Assembly: GCF_018449655.1 (NCBI RefSeq)
Contig: NZ_JAAVUX010000002.1
Coordinates: forward strand, 372,001-436,000
Source: Pseudomonas sp. dw_358
Lineage (GTDB): Bacteria; Pseudomonadota; Gammaproteobacteria; Pseudomonadales; Pseudomonadaceae
Direction of reading: 5' to 3'
Length of the DNA: 64,000 bases
The notes under the pieces are model-generated. The model searched no databases. It saw only the letters and a program-made list of their open reading frames with translations, and was not told the DNA's origin. Made by a program: the position numbers and the translations under genes. How positions within the stretch are numbered: position 1 is the stretch's first letter; each line of letters opens with the position of its first letter. Below are positions 8,206-16,497 of this stretch, piece after piece.

Positions 8206-9726
8206 ATGACGTTATTGCTGGGGCTGGATTTCGGAACCGGCGGGGTGCGCGCAGGTTTGTACGACCTGCACCGCCACAAGCTGGTGCATGTCGCCGACGC
8301 GCCCTACCCCACCCAATACCCCGAGCTGGGCTGGGCTGAACAACGGCCGCAGGATTGGTGGGCCGCACTGGGCAGTGCCTGTCGGCAGTTGATGGCGGCG
8401 GCCGGCCATCCACCGGTGGCCGCCGCCTGCGTGGCCACCACGGCCTCCACCGTGGTGGCCGCCAAGGCCGACGGCGAGCCGTTGCGCCCGGCGCTGTTGT
8501 GGATGGATTGCCGGGCGGGCGCCGAGTCGGCCCGAACCGCGCAGGTCAATCACCCTATGATGAACACCGGCGGCGACGCGGTGGAATGGCTGGTGCCCAA
8601 GGCCATGTGGCTGGCCCGGCACGAGCCCCAGGTGTACGCCGGCGCCGAGCGCCTGTGCGAGGCCGTGGACTGGATCAACTTCAAACTTACCGGGCGCTGG
8701 GTCGCCTCGCGCCTGAACGCCAGCTGCAAGTGGAACTACGACACCCAGCGCGAACGTTTCCCCGTGGAGTTGTACGAACAGCTGGGCGTCGCCGAGCTGG
8801 CCAACAAACTGCCGCCGGATGTGATCGCCGTGGGCGGCAGGATCGCGCCTCTCAGCGCCGAGGCGGCCAATCACCTGGGCCTGACCCGCGACACACTGGT
8901 GGCCCAGGGCGGTATCGATGCGCACATGGCCATGCTCAGTGCCGGCACCACCGGCGCGGGCGAATTGCTGTTCATCGGCGGCACGTCGGTGGTGCAGCTC
9001 ATGCACACCCCGCAGCGCCGGGACGTGCCGGGCATCTGGGGCCCCTACCCCAATGCCCTGCTGGATGGCCATTGGTTGATGGAAGGTGGACAGGTATCGG
9101 CCGGCTCGATCCTCAACTGGCTGGCGCAGAAGATGTTCGGCCTGGACGCTGCCGGGCATCAGCAATTGATCCAGCAGGCCATGGCCCTCAAGCCCGGCTC
9201 CACCGGCCTGCTGGTGCTCGACTACTGGATGGGCAACCGCACGCCATATCGCTCGCCGGACATGCGCGGGGCGATCATGGGGCTTTCGCTCAATCATGAC
9301 CGTCATGACCTGTACCGGGCGTCGGTGGAAGCCATCGCCTTGGGTTCGGCCAACATCTTCCACACCTGGCGGGCCCATGGCATCGACATTACCCGGGTGG
9401 TGGCGGCAGGCGGCTTCCAGAACAACCCGCTGTGGCTGCAGGCCACGGTGGACGCCACCGGGGTACCCTTTGAAATGGTCGCCCACGACAACCTCACCTT
9501 GATCGGCACCGCAGCGGCCGCCGCCTGTGCGTTGGGCGAGTTCGGCGACCTGCAGGAGGCCGCCACCGATTTCACCACCGTCGGCACCTTGATCGAGCCC
9601 GACCCTGATGCCCACGACTGTTACGTCGAACTGCTTGGCCGCTACCGTGACGCCACCCAGAGCGTGGCACCCATCAGTTGCAAACCGACCCTGACTTCGG
9701 TCGGCAGTCAGAGGCCGGCCGCATGA
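8206..9726 (+). CDS. FGGY-family carbohydrate kinase
   Basis: Cytoplasmic sugar kinase of the FGGY family (xylulokinase, ribulokinase and LsrK relatives), 506 residues. The N-terminal phosphate-binding loop is 'GLDFGTGGVRAGLYD', and the C-terminal ATP domain has 'GGTSVVQL' and 'VVAAGGFQNNPLWLQ'. The ATG at 8206 follows a strong GGAGG site; the longer open frame runs through the REPIN and is unlikely. It probably phosphorylates the ketose made by the adjacent dehydrogenase. The stop overlaps the regulator start by 4 bases (ATGA). Exact substrate is unknown. Confidence 0.88.
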   Translation: MTLLLGLDFGTGGVRAGLYDLHRHKLVHVADAPYPTQYPELGWAEQRPQDWWAALGSACRQLMAAAGHPPVAAACVATTASTVVAAKADGEPLRPALLWMDCRAGAESARTAQVNHPMMNTGGDAVEWLVPKAMWLARHEPQVYAGAERLCEAVDWINFKLTGRWVASRLNASCKWNYDTQRERFPVELYEQLGVAELANKLPPDVIAVGGRIAPLSAEAANHLGLTRDTLVAQGGIDAHMAMLSAGTTGAGELLFIGGTSVVQLMHTPQRRDVPGIWGPYPNALLDGHWLMEGGQVSAGSILNWLAQKMFGLDAAGHQQLIQQAMALKPGSTGLLVLDYWMGNRTPYRSPDMRGAIMGLSLNHDRHDLYRASVEAIALGSANIFHTWRAHGIDITRVVAAGGFQNNPLWLQATVDATGVPFEMVAHDNLTLIGTAAAAACALGEFGDLQEAATDFTTVGTLIEPDPDAHDCYVELLGRYRDATQSVAPISCKPTLTSVGSQRPAA

Positions 9727-10715
9727 ACGCTCCCCAACATTTGGCGGAAAACCAGGCCCCACGCTTGCCCAGTGAAGCCCAGCGCGAAGACTTGATGGTG
9801 CAAGTGGCCAAACTCTTCTACGACCTGGAGCTGAACCAGAGCGATATTTCCCGTGAGACCGGCCTGACTCGCTGGCAGGTCAGCCGCTTGTTGCGCGAAG
9901 CCCGGGAGTGCGGCGTGGTGCGCATCGAGATCGTCGCCCGCTCTACCCGCCTGCCCCATCTGGAGGCCGAGTTGCAGCGCCGCTACGGTCTGCGCGAGGC
10001 ACTGGTGGTGGCGGATAACGGCTTGGACAGCGCCCTCACCAGCGTCACTCAGCTAGCCGCCCGCTACCTGTGCAACCTGCAACCGATGCCTGACCTGATC
10101 GGTGTGTCCTGGGGCCGCACCCTGACCAAAATGGCCCAATGGCTGACCCCGCGCTGGAATGAGGCGTTGAACGTGGTGCTGCTCAACGGCGCGATCAACA
10201 CCCGCTCGGTGGGCGAGCCCTGCCACAACGTCGCCGAACGCTTCGCCATGGCTGCCCGCGGCCACGCCACTCTGCTGCCGGTGCCCGCCATTCTCGGCAA
10301 TGCCCGCACCCGTGAAGCCCTGGAACAGGACCCCATCATCGCCAGCGTCCTGCGTCTGGGCGAGCAGGCGCCGGTGGCCTGCTTCAGTCTTGGGGAATTG
10401 TCCCCGCGTTCGGTCCTGCTGGAGTCGGGTTACGTGGATGAGCCGCTGATGGCGGAGCTGGCCCGTCGCGGTGCGGTGGGCGACATCATGGGCCGCTTCA
10501 TCGGCGCTGACGGACAGGCGGTGATGCCAGAGCTGGACGCGCGCACCCTGGGCCTGCGCCCCGAGGCTCTGCGCAACAAGTCCTGGTCCATTGCCGTCTG
10601 TGTCGGCGCTGCCAAACACGCCGTGGTATTGGCCTGCGTACGCGCCGGCTACGCCAATGTGCTGGCCACCGATGAAGCCACCGCGCGCTTTCTGCTGGAG
10701 CACCACCATGAGTGA
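9723..10715 (+). CDS. SorC/LsrR-family sugar-responsive transcriptional regulator
   Basis: DNA-binding regulator of 330 residues. An N-terminal helix-turn-helix at about residues 40-60 ('NQSDISRETGLTRWQVSRLL') is followed by a large effector domain of the SorC type, which binds phosphorylated sugars in DeoR (Bacillus), SorC and LsrR. It overlaps the kinase by 4 bases and the ATPase gene by 8, so it is co-translated with the pathway it probably controls. Likely targets are the inverted repeats before the binding-protein gene (5865-5946). The kinase product is the natural candidate inducer. Confidence 0.87.
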   Translation: MNAPQHLAENQAPRLPSEAQREDLMVQVAKLFYDLELNQSDISRETGLTRWQVSRLLREARECGVVRIEIVARSTRLPHLEAELQRRYGLREALVVADNGLDSALTSVTQLAARYLCNLQPMPDLIGVSWGRTLTKMAQWLTPRWNEALNVVLLNGAINTRSVGEPCHNVAERFAMAARGHATLLPVPAILGNARTREALEQDPIIASVLRLGEQAPVACFSLGELSPRSVLLESGYVDEPLMAELARRGAVGDIMGRFIGADGQAVMPELDARTLGLRPEALRNKSWSIAVCVGAAKHAVVLACVRAGYANVLATDEATARFLLEHHHE

Positions 10716-12195
10716 ATTCGCCCTGGACATCCGTCACCTTGCCAAACGCTTCCCGCCCAACGTGGTGGCCCTCACCGATGCCAGCCTGACCTTGCGGCCG
10801 GGGGAAGTGCACTGTTTGCTGGGTGCCAACGGCGCGGGCAAGAGCACCCTGCTGAAGATCGTCGCCGGCGCCCATCGACCGGACGAGGGCGAGATGCTCA
10901 TCGGCGGCCGTAGCGTCGAATTGAAAAACCCGCAGCAGGCGCGCCAGGCGGGGATCGCCATGATCTATCAGGAGCTCGACCTGGTGGGCCAGATGACCGT
11001 CGAGGAGAACCTCATGCTGGGCTATACGCCCCAGCGCTTCGGCATCATTTCCCGAGCCGCGCGGCACACACGGGTGCTGGCGGCGCTGGAACGTGTCGGT
11101 GCCGGCTTCAGCGCCAGCGCGCGGGTGGAAACCCTGTCCATCGCCAACCAGCAACTGGCGGCCATTGCTCGCGCGCTGACCTGCGAGGCGCGGGTGGTGG
11201 TGATGGACGAACCGTCAGCGGCCCTGAACGAAACCGAGCTCAAGCGCGTGTTCCAGGTGATTCGCGAAATCACCGCCGAAGGGGTCGCGGTGCTTTATGT
11301 CAGCCATCGTCTCAACGAGATTCGCGAGATCGGCGACCGGGTCACCGTGCTGCGCGCTGGCCGCACACTCGATACCCTGAACCTGGCCGATGTCGACGAC
11401 CGTGCCTTGGTAGCAGCGGTGGTCGGCGAACACCGCGCGTTGCTGGAGCGCGCCCCGCGCAAACCGCCACTGGCCAACCTGGCCTTGCAGGTCAGCCACC
11501 TGCAAGGTGCCCAGGGGCTGGATGTGCATGACCTGGAAGTGCGCCAAGGGGAAATCGTCGGCCTGGCCGGGCTCAATGGCGCCGGCCGCAGCAGCCTGCT
11601 GAAGGGCTTGTTTGGCGCCAGCAAAGTCGACTCACAGGTGCAACTGTTCGGCGAACCCTACAGCGCCCGCACCTCGCGTCAGGCGATCCGCGCGGGGGTC
11701 GGGCTGGTCCCGGAAAGCCGCAAGACCGAAGGCCTGCTGCTGGATGCGGCGATCTACCGCAATGCCAGTCTGGTGCACACCCGCCGCCTGACCTGGTTTT
11801 CCCACCTGTCGGCCAAACAGCGCAGCGAGCCGGTGCTCAAGCGTTTGCAAACCAAGTTCGACACCCTGGAGCAACCGGTGCGCCAGCTCTCCGGCGGCAA
11901 TCAACAAAAAGTGGTCATGGCCAAATGGGTCATCGACGGCGCCCGCCTGCTGCTGCTCGACGAACCCAGCCGCGGCCTCGATGTCGGCGCCAAGGCCGAC
12001 CTCTATGCCTTGGCCCGGTCCCTCGCCGAAGGCGGCGCCGGGGTACTGGTGGCCAGCAGCGAACTGGACGAACTGTACGTCAACTGCGATCGAATCTGGG
12101 TCATGCACGAGGGCCGCAACGTGGCCTGTTTCGACCCGCTGACCGCCAGCCGCGATCAGATCGAGCAAACTATTCTGATGGGAACGAGTGCCTGA
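10708..12195 (+). CDS. Sugar ABC transporter ATPase, two nucleotide-binding domains (RbsA/MglA type)
   Basis: Cytoplasmic ATPase of a carbohydrate importer, 495 residues with two ABC domains. The first has Walker A 'GANGAGKST' and Walker B 'VVMDEPSAAL', with the relaxed 'LSIANQQ' signature usual in this family. The second has a degenerate Walker A 'GLNGAGRSS', signature 'LSGGNQQ' and Walker B 'LLLLDEPSRGLDVG'. The start overlaps the regulator gene by 8 bases. With the binding protein and permease it forms a complete importer. Confidence 0.92.
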   Translation: MSEFALDIRHLAKRFPPNVVALTDASLTLRPGEVHCLLGANGAGKSTLLKIVAGAHRPDEGEMLIGGRSVELKNPQQARQAGIAMIYQELDLVGQMTVEENLMLGYTPQRFGIISRAARHTRVLAALERVGAGFSASARVETLSIANQQLAAIARALTCEARVVVMDEPSAALNETELKRVFQVIREITAEGVAVLYVSHRLNEIREIGDRVTVLRAGRTLDTLNLADVDDRALVAAVVGEHRALLERAPRKPPLANLALQVSHLQGAQGLDVHDLEVRQGEIVGLAGLNGAGRSSLLKGLFGASKVDSQVQLFGEPYSARTSRQAIRAGVGLVPESRKTEGLLLDAAIYRNASLVHTRRLTWFSHLSAKQRSEPVLKRLQTKFDTLEQPVRQLSGGNQQKVVMAKWVIDGARLLLLDEPSRGLDVGAKADLYALARSLAEGGAGVLVASSELDELYVNCDRIWVMHEGRNVACFDPLTASRDQIEQTILMGTSA

Positions 12196-12197
12196 CC

Positions 12198-13226
12198 ATG
12201 ACGATGCCAAGCAAAAGCCTGCCCACCCTGGAACGCCCCGCCGGGCTGCCGGAACTGCACCGCAATGCCCTGCTGGACTGGGTCATGCGCTACAACTTCG
12301 TGTTCATTTTTCTGTTCGCCGTGCTGGTCGCGACCTTCCTCTCGGATGACTTTCTGACCTTCAACAACATCGCCAACCTGTTCCAGCAAGGCGCAATCGT
12401 CGGCATCGTCGCCATCGGCATGACCTTCGTGATTCTCACCGCCAACATCGACCTGTCGGTGGGCAGCCTCTGTGCATTCGGCGGCATCGTGGTCGCGGTG
12501 ATGCTACAAAGGGAAATGGGCAGTTGGCTGGCCGTGCCGGCCACCCTGGTGATGGGCCTGTTGATTGGCGCGTTCATGGGCAGCATCACAGTGTTCGGCA
12601 AAGTCCCGAGCTTCATTGTCACCCTTGCCGGCCTGGTCTCCCTGCGCGGCCTGACCTTCCTGGCCTCCGACGGCGCCCCCATCGGCGGCCTGCCGGAAGG
12701 CTTCACTCGCATCGGTTCGGCGATGATCGACATCCTTCCCGGCCACGGCGTGACCTTTCCGGTGCTGGGGCTGATCTTCATTGTCATCACCGGGGTGGCC
12801 TGGGCGGTGCTGCGGTACACGGTGTTTGGCGAGTACGTGTTGGCCACCGGCGGCAACCTGGAAGCCGCACGCCTGTCCGGCGTGCCGGTGCGGGCGGTGA
12901 CCATCGCCGTGTTCGCCATCTGCGGGCTGCTGGCGGCGCTGGGCGGGGTGCTGATGACCTCGCGCCTGCACGTTGGCCAACCGACTGCCGCCCAAGGCAT
13001 GGAACTGGACGCCATCGCCGCCGTGGTGCTGGGCGGCACCAGCCTGTTCGGCGGTCGTGGCAGCGTGGTGGGAACGGCTGTGGCGGTGATGCTGCTACAG
13101 ATTTTGCGCAATATCTTCAATCTGCTGGGGTTGGGTTCGTTCTACCAGATGGCGATTACCGGGGTGATCATCGTGCTGGCGATCTTGTTGAACCGGTTGA
13201 TTGATCACTATGCGGGGCGGACGTAG
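12198..13226 (+). CDS. Sugar ABC transporter permease (RbsC type)
   Basis: Inner-membrane permease of 342 residues with about eight to ten hydrophobic segments. Hallmarks are 'GMTFVILTANIDLSVGS', the 'GKVPSFIVTLAGLVSLRGL' segment and the C-terminal 'DAIAAVVLGGTSLFGGRG' loop of RbsC-like proteins. It starts 2 bases after the ATPase stop and is the last gene of the operon. Only one permease gene is present, so the channel is presumably a homodimer. Confidence 0.92.
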   Translation: MTMPSKSLPTLERPAGLPELHRNALLDWVMRYNFVFIFLFAVLVATFLSDDFLTFNNIANLFQQGAIVGIVAIGMTFVILTANIDLSVGSLCAFGGIVVAVMLQREMGSWLAVPATLVMGLLIGAFMGSITVFGKVPSFIVTLAGLVSLRGLTFLASDGAPIGGLPEGFTRIGSAMIDILPGHGVTFPVLGLIFIVITGVAWAVLRYTVFGEYVLATGGNLEAARLSGVPVRAVTIAVFAICGLLAALGGVLMTSRLHVGQPTAAQGMELDAIAAVVLGGTSLFGGRGSVVGTAVAVMLLQILRNIFNLLGLGSFYQMAITGVIIVLAILLNRLIDHYAGRT

Positions 13227-13298
13227 GTTGCTGCCAGTCTTGGGATCTCATCGGGACATGCTAGCCTTGGCATACCGCCCACGCCGGGATCGTCCGTT

Positions 13299-13727
13299 AT
13301 GGCCATCACCCCACCGCCCTGCCTCAACCCCGATGACTGCGTCGTGCTGTTCGACGGCGTCTGCAAACTGTGCAACGGCTGGGCGAGTTTCCTTATCCGC
13401 CACGACCCGGCCCATGCCATCCGCCTGGCCTCGGTGCAATCGCCTGAAGGCCAGGCCCTGCTGCAATGGGCCGGCCTGCCTCAGGACGAGTTCGACACCA
13501 TCGCGGTGATCGACGCCGGGCAATTGTATGTGCGCTCCAATGCCTTCCTGCAGGTCATGCGCCACCTGCCAGCGCCGTGGCCCTGGCTGGCGGTGCTGCG
13601 AGCGGTGCCGCGGCCGTTGCGGGATTGGGGCTATGACCGGATTGCATTGAACCGGTATCGCTGGTTCGGACGGTATGACGCCTGTCAGTTGCCGAATGCG
13701 GATCATGGCAGGCGTTTTATCGGCTGA
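13299..13727 (+). CDS. DCC-family (DUF393) thiol-disulfide oxidoreductase-like protein
   Basis: Small protein of 142 residues in the DCC family, named for the 'DGVCKLCN' type motif near its N-terminus (residues 19-26), which holds a C-x2-C pair in a thioredoxin-like setting. The conserved 'RSNAFLQVMRHL' and 'PLRDWGYDRIALNRYRWFG' segments support the call. No partner or substrate is known for most members. It stands alone after the sugar operon with its own short upstream region. Confidence 0.82.
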   Translation: MAITPPPCLNPDDCVVLFDGVCKLCNGWASFLIRHDPAHAIRLASVQSPEGQALLQWAGLPQDEFDTIAVIDAGQLYVRSNAFLQVMRHLPAPWPWLAVLRAVPRPLRDWGYDRIALNRYRWFGRYDACQLPNADHGRRFIG

Positions 13728-13900
13728 GACAGCTTCCGTCGTTCCCACAGCGCCCGATCCAGACGCCTGCAAGAGTTCCCTGCGGCATCATCACTGCCGT
13801 CAATATCCAGAATCACTGCAATGAAATTCTCAAAAAAATCTCCAGGCGTAGACTTTGATCCATACCCACTACACAACACCTGGTTACGGAGAACTTCATC

Positions 13901-14263
13901 ATGAAAAGCAAAATCATCCTCGGTATCGCTTTCTCGGTTTTGGCCGCACAAGCCTTTGCTCAACCTGTTTCGCAGTCGGTCGCCCTACCCGCCGCCAACC
14001 CTGCAGTGGTGCAACATGTGGCTCAGGACGGTTCGGACCGCACGCTGGACCGCCTCGCTCAAGACGGCTCCGAACGTTCGCATCAGACATTTGATCGCCT
14101 GACTCAGGAAGGCTCGGATCGCACCCTGAACCGCGTGGCCCAAGATGGTTCGGAACGTTCGCACCAGACTTTCGATCGCTTGACTCAGGTCAGCTCGGAT
14201 CACGGCAACCTGGTGGCGCAAGACGGTTCGGAACGTTCGCACCAGAGCTTCAACCGCGCATGA
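13901..14263 (+). CDS. Small secreted protein made of six QDGS-type repeats
   Basis: I do not recognise this family firmly. The 120-residue product has a clear Sec signal peptide (residues 1-21, ending 'AAQAFA'). The mature part is almost entirely six tandem units alternating 12 and 15 residues: 'AQDGSDRTLDRL' then 'AQDGSERSHQTFDRL', with a degenerate fifth unit. The units are rich in Asp/Glu, Arg, Ser and Gln and contain no Cys. The ATG follows GGAG at a good distance, and a strong terminator follows the stop. The repeated DGS(D/E)R core could bind metal or a surface, but function is unknown. It is convergent with the debranching-enzyme gene. Confidence 0.8.
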   Translation: MKSKIILGIAFSVLAAQAFAQPVSQSVALPAANPAVVQHVAQDGSDRTLDRLAQDGSERSHQTFDRLTQEGSDRTLNRVAQDGSERSHQTFDRLTQVSSDHGNLVAQDGSERSHQSFNRA

Positions 14264-14293
14264 GGCACTGCACAGTGCACAGTCCCTCCCCCC

Positions 14294-14325
14294 AAAAGCC
14301 CATCTGTCGAGATGGGCTTTTTTTT
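14294..14325 (+). terminator. Bidirectional Rho-independent terminator
   Basis: AAAAGCCCATCT and AGATGGGCTTTT form a 12-base perfect stem around a GTCG loop, with a T-run on both strands. It separates the repeat-protein gene from the convergent debranching-enzyme gene. Confidence 0.9.
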
Positions 14326-14352
14326 GCGTGGTGATAGAGGCTATCGGGTCTG

Positions 14353-16497
14353 TTAGAAGCGCACGTCCATCTTGATCGGTGTCGGCCCGCTTTGGCGTTC
14401 GATATAGGCCGTCACCCGTTCGCCAATCCGTTGAAAGGTGATGTCGATGCGATGCTCGCCAAACTCCAGTTTCTGCACTTCCAAACGATCGATGCCGATC
14501 GGCAGGCGGGGCTGAGTGATGACCACGCGGCAATCCTGGGCATCGATCACGATGCCCAGGCAGGCCTGCAACAGCATGAACACCGAGCCCGCCGCCCAGG
14601 CCTGGGGCAGGCAGGCGACCGGGTAGGCAATAGGCGCCTCGCCGGGGGCCCGCTGAAAACCGCAGTACAGCTCGGGCAGGCGCATGCCGAACTGAGTGGC
14701 GGCCTCGAAGATGCTGCTGAGGATGTGCACCGCACCGGTGTGTTCACCGTAACGGGCGACGCCCGCCGCGCAGAGTGCGACATCATGGGGCCAGACCGAG
14801 CCGTTGTGGTAGCTCATGGGGTTGAAGCGGATGGCGCCGGTCTCCAGGGTGCGCAGGCCCCAGCCGCTGTCGAAGGGGCGGGTCAACAGCTGCCGGGCCA
14901 CTGCGCGACCGCGTTCGGGCCGGGGCAACCCGCTGAACAACAGGTGCCCGGCATTGGAGGCACGCACTTGGCAAGGCTCGCCGTGACCGTCGATGGCCAG
15001 GGCGTAAAACTGCTGATCGTCCATCCAGAAGCAGCGTTCGACGTTGGCTTGCAAGGTCTGGGCACGGTGTTGCCAGTGCTCGGCCGCATCCAGAGCGCCA
15101 CGGCGCCGGGCCATCTCGCTCATGCTGTGATAGGCCCGATACGCATAGCCCTGTACTTCCACCAAGGCAATGGGGCCTTCGGGGGAGCGGCCGTCGCGGT
15201 GGAAGATCGAATCGTGGCTGTCCTTCCAGCCCTGGTTGGCCAGGCCGGTCTTCTCGCCACGCGCGTAGCTGACGAAACCATCGGGGCTGCGCCCGGCATT
15301 GGTCTCGATCCACTGAGCGGCCAGCTCCAGGGCTGGCCACAGCTGATCGATGAACGCCATGTCATCGGTACGCCGGGCATAGGCACCGGCCAACAGCACG
15401 AACAGCGGCGTGGTGTCGACGCCACCGTAATAGCGGGCAAACGGCAGCTCCTTGAGCCGGGACATTTCGCCCTGGCGGGTCTCGTGCATGATCTTGCCGG
15501 GCTCGGCATCACTGAAGGTGGACGTTTCCCTGGCCTGATGTTCCGCCAGGTAGGCCAGCACGCCGCGGGCCAGTGACGGGTTGATCCACAGCGACTGGTA
15601 GGCCGTGACGACCGCATCGCGGCCGAACGGCGTCGAATACCAGGGCACGCCGGCGTAGGGGTAAGGGCCGGTGGGCAGCTCCGCAGTGAGCAAGGCCAGG
15701 TCGGCTCGGGATTTGTCCAGCCAGGCCTGAAACAGGCGGCCGGACGCTTTGAGCCGGGCACCACGTTGTTGTTTGTGGCGCATCATGCGCCGGGCCTGGG
15801 CGGCGGCGTAACGATAGCGCTCGCGGGTCGGCACGATCACGCTTTCACCGACTTCGAGGTACAGCTCGCGGCGCTGATGAGCGCCCACGTCCAGGTGCAG
15901 GCTGAGGCTGTTGCCATCAATGTAGTCAGGCAACTCGGAGCAGCTGATGGCCATGCAGCGAGGTTCGCCGTCGAGCCCGTGATAGCTCAGGGTCACACTC
16001 CTGGCGTCCACCACCGGCGCAGTCAAGGTGCCACGGTGGGCGCGCCGCGAACCGCGCACCTCGAACATGTCGAGGAAATCCCCGGCAAACTGCAAGTCCA
16101 GCGGGATGCGGCCGGGCTGATCACTGTAGTTGGTAAGGCCAATGCACTCAAACATGCGCTCGCCCCACAAAAAGCGTTTACGCTCGATGTGCAGCACGCC
16201 TTGCGGGGTGCTTTCCTCCCCCAAGGCCGGCAGCGGGTGGTTGGTCAAGTGTGCGATGAAGTAGACATTGTCCTGACTGACGGTGGCAGAGAGCAGTGAT
16301 GGACGGCTACCGGCTACTCGCAACCGGTATTCGGAAAGGATGCGCGTGTCCTGATGAAACAGACCCACGGCGCCACCGTTCAGGTCGCCCATGGCATTGA
16401 CCACCAGGAAACTGTTGCCGTTGACGAGCACGAACAGCGGTTCGGCACTGACGTCAGCGTCCTGGGTCGTGGGCGATGCTTGGCTGGGGGTGTTCAT
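14353..16497 (-). CDS. Glycogen-debranching-type amylo-alpha-1,6-glucosidase
   Basis: Large glycosidase of 714 residues. The N-terminal domain resembles the N-terminal domain of bacterial debranching enzymes ('LFHQDTRILSEYRLRV', about residues 45-60). The C-terminal alpha/alpha-barrel has 'WYSTPFGRDAVVTAYQSLW' and 'YHNGSVWPHDVALCAAG'. It likely hydrolyses alpha-1,6 or related glucosidic links in storage or compatible-solute glucans. The ATG overlaps the stop of the upstream glycosyltransferase gene by 4 bases, so the two are translationally coupled. No glgB, glgX or treS is next to it, so the actual substrate is open. Confidence 0.82.
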   Translation of the reverse strand: MNTPSQASPTTQDADVSAEPLFVLVNGNSFLVVNAMGDLNGGAVGLFHQDTRILSEYRLRVAGSRPSLLSATVSQDNVYFIAHLTNHPLPALGEESTPQGVLHIERKRFLWGERMFECIGLTNYSDQPGRIPLDLQFAGDFLDMFEVRGSRRAHRGTLTAPVVDARSVTLSYHGLDGEPRCMAISCSELPDYIDGNSLSLHLDVGAHQRRELYLEVGESVIVPTRERYRYAAAQARRMMRHKQQRGARLKASGRLFQAWLDKSRADLALLTAELPTGPYPYAGVPWYSTPFGRDAVVTAYQSLWINPSLARGVLAYLAEHQARETSTFSDAEPGKIMHETRQGEMSRLKELPFARYYGGVDTTPLFVLLAGAYARRTDDMAFIDQLWPALELAAQWIETNAGRSPDGFVSYARGEKTGLANQGWKDSHDSIFHRDGRSPEGPIALVEVQGYAYRAYHSMSEMARRRGALDAAEHWQHRAQTLQANVERCFWMDDQQFYALAIDGHGEPCQVRASNAGHLLFSGLPRPERGRAVARQLLTRPFDSGWGLRTLETGAIRFNPMSYHNGSVWPHDVALCAAGVARYGEHTGAVHILSSIFEAATQFGMRLPELYCGFQRAPGEAPIAYPVACLPQAWAAGSVFMLLQACLGIVIDAQDCRVVITQPRLPIGIDRLEVQKLEFGEHRIDITFQRIGERVTAYIERQSGPTPIKMDVRF

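Noticed and set aside
8212..9762. 516-codon open frame on the minus strand opposite the kinase gene
   Set aside because: It is antisense to a complete FGGY kinase with all motifs; long antisense frames are expected in high-GC Pseudomonas DNA, and the translation is His/Gln/Gly-rich with no family resemblance.
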